A stretch of DNA of 64,000 nt, from the NCBI GenBank assembly GCA_003255065.1, contig QAOA01005271.1, forward strand, positions 1,606,869 through 1,670,868, written 5' to 3'. Within the stretch, counting starts at the first letter, position 1, and the number at the start of each line of letters is the position of its first letter. Below, piece by piece: positions 59,013 through 64,000 of this stretch. The translations under genes were made by a program, and so were the position numbers. Under the pieces are notes generated by a model. That model was not told where the DNA came from. It saw nothing but the letters and a program-made list of their open reading frames with translations, and did not search any database. Source of the stretch: Cercis canadensis. Taxonomy: Eukaryota > Streptophyta > Magnoliopsida > Fabales > Fabaceae.

Positions 59013-62000
59013 ATCTAATCTCCGGGCAAACAAGAAATGTGCTTTGGTTGCAAGTAAAAAAAGAAAAAAAGGTGCTTTGATAACAGCAATTTCTGATAGG
59101 TGATTTCTCTTGTAATAACTAGAGGATATATTGAAAATAAGTACTGCAGTGGAAGAAGACATCTTCTTAGGGAGAAAAAATAATTAAAGAGGAAAAAGAT
59201 ATAACCAAAATTACAAAGTAGGCAGTTGAAAATGATTAATACAAATTATACCAAAGCTTTTGGCCACTAATAAATAGAATGATTATCTTTTAGTCAAATC
59301 GACTAAACATTTTTTGTTTACGTTCGCAGATAGCATGATTTGTAAATAGATTGGATTGAAATTTGAAAATATTAAATTAGATCTATTTTCTGTATAACTT
59401 TTGTCATTTTTTTAACAAAGTGTCTGTTTCATCATCCTTTTGTGTTTTTTCCCCTTTATTTTAGGAAGCTTGATTATGGGATATCATGGGTATGATAATG
59501 ATTCTTTGAATAGGTTTATGAGGGGGAGAGAGAGAGATAGAGAAAGCGACAGTTATATTGTTTAGTTTCTAACTTAGCGTAAACCTAACTAAAAGATTCA
59601 GATTATATTGCTTTCTTTGATTAATAAGCATTTTTGTCTGCAAACCATTTTCATTCTACCAATAGGATCATTCATTAGTGGAGCTTGTTCCAATGTTACT
59701 TGAAAACAAAAGAAAATCAAATAAAATTATTGATTGAAGCATATATAGTTCTTATTGGTCTGACTATTGTTTTCAAGTTTCTAATTGGTAGTTCTTTCAA
59801 TTATTTAGTTTCTAGAAGCATGAACACAAACATATGCATGTTTATCCATAAAAATAAAAATAAAAAAAATAATAGTAAAACATGTCGTCTTCACGACCAC
59901 TAATCAGCCTTCTTTCTTTCTTCTTAGTGTGTTGTTTTGTTCATATATGGTAAGTTGGTGACANCATGTCGTCTTCACGACCACTAATCAGCTTTCTTTC
60001 TTTCTTCTTAGTGTGTTGTTTTGTTCATATATGGTAAGTTGGTGACATCCTTGGTATGTTATGTGAGTTAATTAGTTAAAAGGAGGAATAGGTTTAATTA
60101 AAAGATGATATACCACTCTTCAAAAGATGATGTGTGAGTATGTCATAATCAGTGATTAACTGCTAACTTGCATAGTCTACGTTTTCTACCATTAAAGAGC
60201 TTTAGGTATAATTTTATTTATTGCAACTAAATTTTTTTTATGACATGATCTCTTGCATTAAATTCTTTATGATAAAAATGTCGTCATAAAAAATTCTTTT
60301 CTTGTAGTGATTGTTAATTTCTGACCATGTTTTGTTTTGGTACAAGGGTCTCTCATATATACAATGATTTATTGAACGGTTTGCTTATATCATCTAATAC
60401 ATAATTAGAGATTTATTATAGCCCTTGAATGCTATGATACTATTATTTTGTTGAAGCTATGTAAAGTGATGGAGTTGGATGTAAAGTATCAATACAAAAA
60501 ATAGAAAAACAAATAAATTAAAACAGTTAGACAACGATTAAGATGTAAGACTTCTTTTATGCTAAAGTGAGTGTACTTCATCGATTCTAATTTGTGGATT
60601 TATGCTAGGCAATGTTGAAAAGCATTAAGATTCCAGACTCAAAACGATAGGCATCATGTTATTACTATAGTTTGATTTTGATCTTAATATGGAAAAGATA
60701 TCGATCAGATAAATAGATAGTTTTCAAAGCTAGCAAGTTTAGAAGAGAATTGAACAATAAATCTCGGACCACTCTGACATTAAAAATTTTGGTGTGGACA
60801 TGGTACCCAAAAGTCAACTCAGAAACTTAGACGTGTCCACTAAAATCCAAAGTTGGTTGGAGGGTGAAAGACTGTGTGTGGCTCAAGAATCCTAAGTGAC
60901 TTAAGTCTATGATATTTGGTTCTCTAAAAGGCTAAACCTCACACTCATTCCTCCACAAGTTAATTTGTTGGCAAAACAGAGGGCTTTCAAGTTTCAAATC
61001 ACCCAAAAAGATAAGGGAAGAAGATTTGGTGTTCGAGTTATGGCATCTCTGTTGGATTTCACAACCATGATATGTAAAGTAAATTTGGTGATGTAAGGCA
61101 CAGGAAAGTGAAACCCTACGACAATTGAGCTATGATTCCAATTCTTTACCAGTTTTGTACCCATTCCAACACAATCATTCTCACATGAATCCCCTCCCTT
61201 GTCAAATTGAGGTGAGATATGGGTTTCAATCATCTTATCTATTTCTCAACAAAAGTAAAAACCAGGCAAAGATATTGTAAACAGGTCAAGAAGAGTTGGA
61301 ACCTACTTATTGTCATTAAGTGTTGTGTTTCTTTTCTATCTTTTCTCTTTCTTGATATTTCCATGGTAAAATAAATATTGTCACTGTGAAAAAAATTGAC
61401 CAATGACAGGTTTTACGTGAAAACCAGGACGAGGTAATTGCTTTTTGTTGTGGAGTTCGTCAAATAGCTAGCTAGAAAATGATGCCAAATTATAGTCATC
61501 ACTTGCTATGCAATTACTTTTGTACTTTGGGTTGAAGAGAATGAAGAGAAAGAAAAGCGAAAGCAGGAATAATAAGTAACACCACAAATATGCTCAAATC
61601 TCCAATTTTATTTTAATTAAATTCTCTTAAAATAGGCACTCTTTAGTTTTTTTTTTTTCCTAATTTTTTTCTTATGTTTTAACTTACAAATAAGAGAAAA
61701 TAAAATAATCTTTTATCCCCTATTTCATTCTCTTTTTATGTCTTTTTATATTCTTTTCTTCTTCCTTTCTTATTCTAAAGTTATTGAACGAAGTATAGGA
61801 TAAATAAGATTAAAATTAAAAGGTTAATGAGGGTTGACTCAATTAGCATAATCAAACTGTGTCAATATAAAGGATTTTAGGTTTAATTTTGAGTTGGTAA
61901 TCATCAAGTAGCTGTGCATCATACCTTATATTTAAAAATAATTTATTTAACTCTTAATTTTGTCATAAAATAAATAAATAAAAAGATTAGAGCGAAGAAG

Positions 62001-64000
62001 ACTAAGTAAGAAGTGAGAGTGTATGTGGAGATCTGATATTTGCAGGTAATCCTTCACTTCAGTAACACGTGAATTGTGATGCTCCGTGGACCCTTTTGAA
62101 ATTTGATCCAAGCTTCAGTGCTCAAGAAAATTTGTTCACGAGAGACGATGTGGAGTAATATGGGGTATATACTATTTACTTGCGGGGCTTAATGGTTTTG
62201 ACTTGTACGTGATTATTAGGCTTTGATAATGATGCATTACCTCTAGTTAACTACTATTATATAATATATAATCATGCTCATTCAATCAATCCCCTTTCTT
62301 TTTTACAACAATGACTGTGATTGTCAATGTGGTCAAACTAGCTATCTATTACTCTATTACCCAAATATCTTCCTCCTATCTATCATCTATACTGCACTCT
62401 TTCTCATGGGGTACTTGTCCGTATATCAATATCATTGACTATTATTTTTATATAATCCTCACTTACCCCTAAGTAGGGGACTAACCTTCCTCTTTCTTCT
62501 CAGATTCTTTTTCCTGCCAATTTCTTCTGATATTAGTTTCAAATCATCCATATAGAAAAGGGTTTTCTGGTAAGATTATAGTTTAATGTATATTAGCTCA
62601 TTAATGGGTTTTTTTTTGTCAATAAGTATTATATCAAAGAAAAAAGAAAAGAAAAGAAGATATCAGCACTTTGTGATGGAAGGGATTGAGAGTGGAGAAC
62701 CCCGAGCTTAAACTTGAAAAGTGAGGAAGATGCACATTTGTATTGGATGAGACGTTCACTGAGCTAACTCTCTATTCTTTTTATGAAAATAACTTGGTCT
62801 AATTATTCTCATATTGTTTATATTTTATATACACATGACGATACATCTATATTCCTATACAACTCAAAATATTACGCACCATATGAAGCAATAGTGTATA
62901 AGAATCACCTTTTTCATTGGTAGTGGTATATAAATTAATAGTGACAAGAAAGAAAATGGTGATCCAAGCCTTTTTCCTTTCTAATCAAGCTATGATACTC
63001 ACGTATCTGCACTGCCTTTAATGAAGATTGAGATGAAAGTTAGGGATATGATAAATAATTGAACAATAATCTTTGTTAAAGGGATTGATAAGCATATGCA
63101 TTATTTATATGCATGACAAATGGCAAGGATTGTGTATTATTATTATTATTATTTATATGAAGAAAGATGGGTCATACACATACACTGCAATTAACACAGG
63201 TCATCATGGTGCTTAACGCCTACCAAGATTCCTGGTTCGCCTTTTATCTCACACTATCTGATAACCCGTTGACTCCCAAACATGAAAATGCTCTAGATAC
63301 TTAGATATTTCATCCAAGATCTTTTTTTTTCATTTCTCTTGGCCCCATATTATAATTATTCTGATTATCTTCTCTTTGCGTGTGTGCTAACTAAATTGTA
63401 GTCCATTTTTCATGTTAAAAAATGGAAATGGAGTTTTCTCCCTTTCATATACTAGTTGAAGGAAACAGTGTTTTAAGAACAAAATCCGGATTAAGAATTG
63501 AAGCCTTGTTCTCGTGTACAAATATAAAATCTTGTAATTATTTAAAAAATAATAAAAACCTAAGAAATAGAATACGTGGTTCATGCAATGATGCAAGTGT
63601 TTACAGTAATTGATTATTATAGTTAGATTTGTACGGTCTCCTCGTTATGACTGATCTAACGACGGCCCATCCGGCTGATCAGGACCATTGACTTGTTCAG
63701 TTGGTGGCCCGACCTAAATTTTACATGTGAGGTTGGTGAAAGGCACTATCAACCTTTTTTTTTTGGCTCTTTTCTTAACTTAGTTCTATCTCTTTATATT
63801 CTTCTTCCCTTTTCTTAGTGTATTACGTTCTTATATAAAATAAATAAATAAACATGTGTAGCTCAATATTATTGGTGCGGAGTGGTGACTAAGTGTCTGT
63901 GAATTATTACTGAGTCATGGATATTTATGGCAGTGGGGTTGAAGAGGGAGAGGGAGAGCTATTCCCGTTGCTACTAGAGAGTATAGACTAGAGAGGAGAG
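59013..64000. other. AT-rich intergenic DNA
   Basis: No gene recognised over about 5 kb. Bases 59881-59963 are repeated at 59965-60047 around an N at 59964. There is an (ATT)n microsatellite at about 63137-63151. The last 70 bp turn GA-rich and could begin the promoter or UTR of a gene beyond the window, which cannot be told from here. Confidence 0.5.

Noticed and set aside
1..64000. tRNA, rRNA or other structural RNA genes
   Set aside because: No cloverleaf with A and B boxes and no rRNA similarity was recognised by eye; a tRNAscan-SE run would be needed to exclude tRNAs fully.

Overview
This is plant nuclear DNA, most likely from a woody eudicot. The evidence is spliced genes with GT-AG introns in AT-rich intergenic DNA, plant-specific families (MSI4/FVE, an ALE2-type receptor kinase, a DUF4408/DUF761 protein, a DUF295 gene) and a Ty1/copia element. 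The species cannot be fixed from the sequence. The window is a draft assembly: it has about a dozen Ns, and several single Ns sit between two near-identical copies of the same stretch, so some local duplications are probably assembly artefacts.

Layout. 0.9-4.0 kb (+): DENR-like translation factor, 7 exons. 8.6-9.5 kb (-): intronless DUF4408/DUF761 protein. 11.9-13.0 kb: non-autonomous inverted-repeat element carrying a captured gene fragment. 16.1-20.0 kb (+): CCCH zinc-finger/CwfJ-like protein, 10 exons, with an AT-AC U12-type intron. 25.1-33.7 kb (+): ALE2-like receptor kinase, 20 exons, with four tandem copies of one ectodomain exon. 35.1-37.3 kb (+): OST5/TMEM258-like oligosaccharyltransferase subunit of 76 residues. 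38.5-39.1 kb (-): small four-helix membrane protein of unknown function. 39.8 kb: orphan copy of one FVE exon. 41.5-47.3 kb (+): MSI4/FVE WD40 chromatin protein, 15 exons, with a GC-AG intron. 48.3-50.5 kb: an approximately 810-bp block present twice, each copy holding the same TIR element. 51.0-51.6 kb (+): intronless acidic protein of unknown function. 53.1-59.0 kb: a decayed DUF295 (KIB-type) gene split by a decayed copia element with a perfect 5-bp target duplication, a full 3' LTR, and a 5' end reduced to a 59-bp palindrome. 59-64 kb: AT-rich, no gene recognised.

The genes form no operon or cluster. They are independent housekeeping (DENR, OST5, CwfJ-like), developmental (ALE2, FVE) and uncharacterised loci. 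No unknown multi-gene system was found. The most interesting points are gene-structure and mobile-element events: the tandemly amplified exon in ALE2, the AT-AC intron, the palindromic 5' end of the copia element, and the gene fragment inside the inverted-repeat element. Exon joins were worked out by reading frame and splice consensus, without transcripts.
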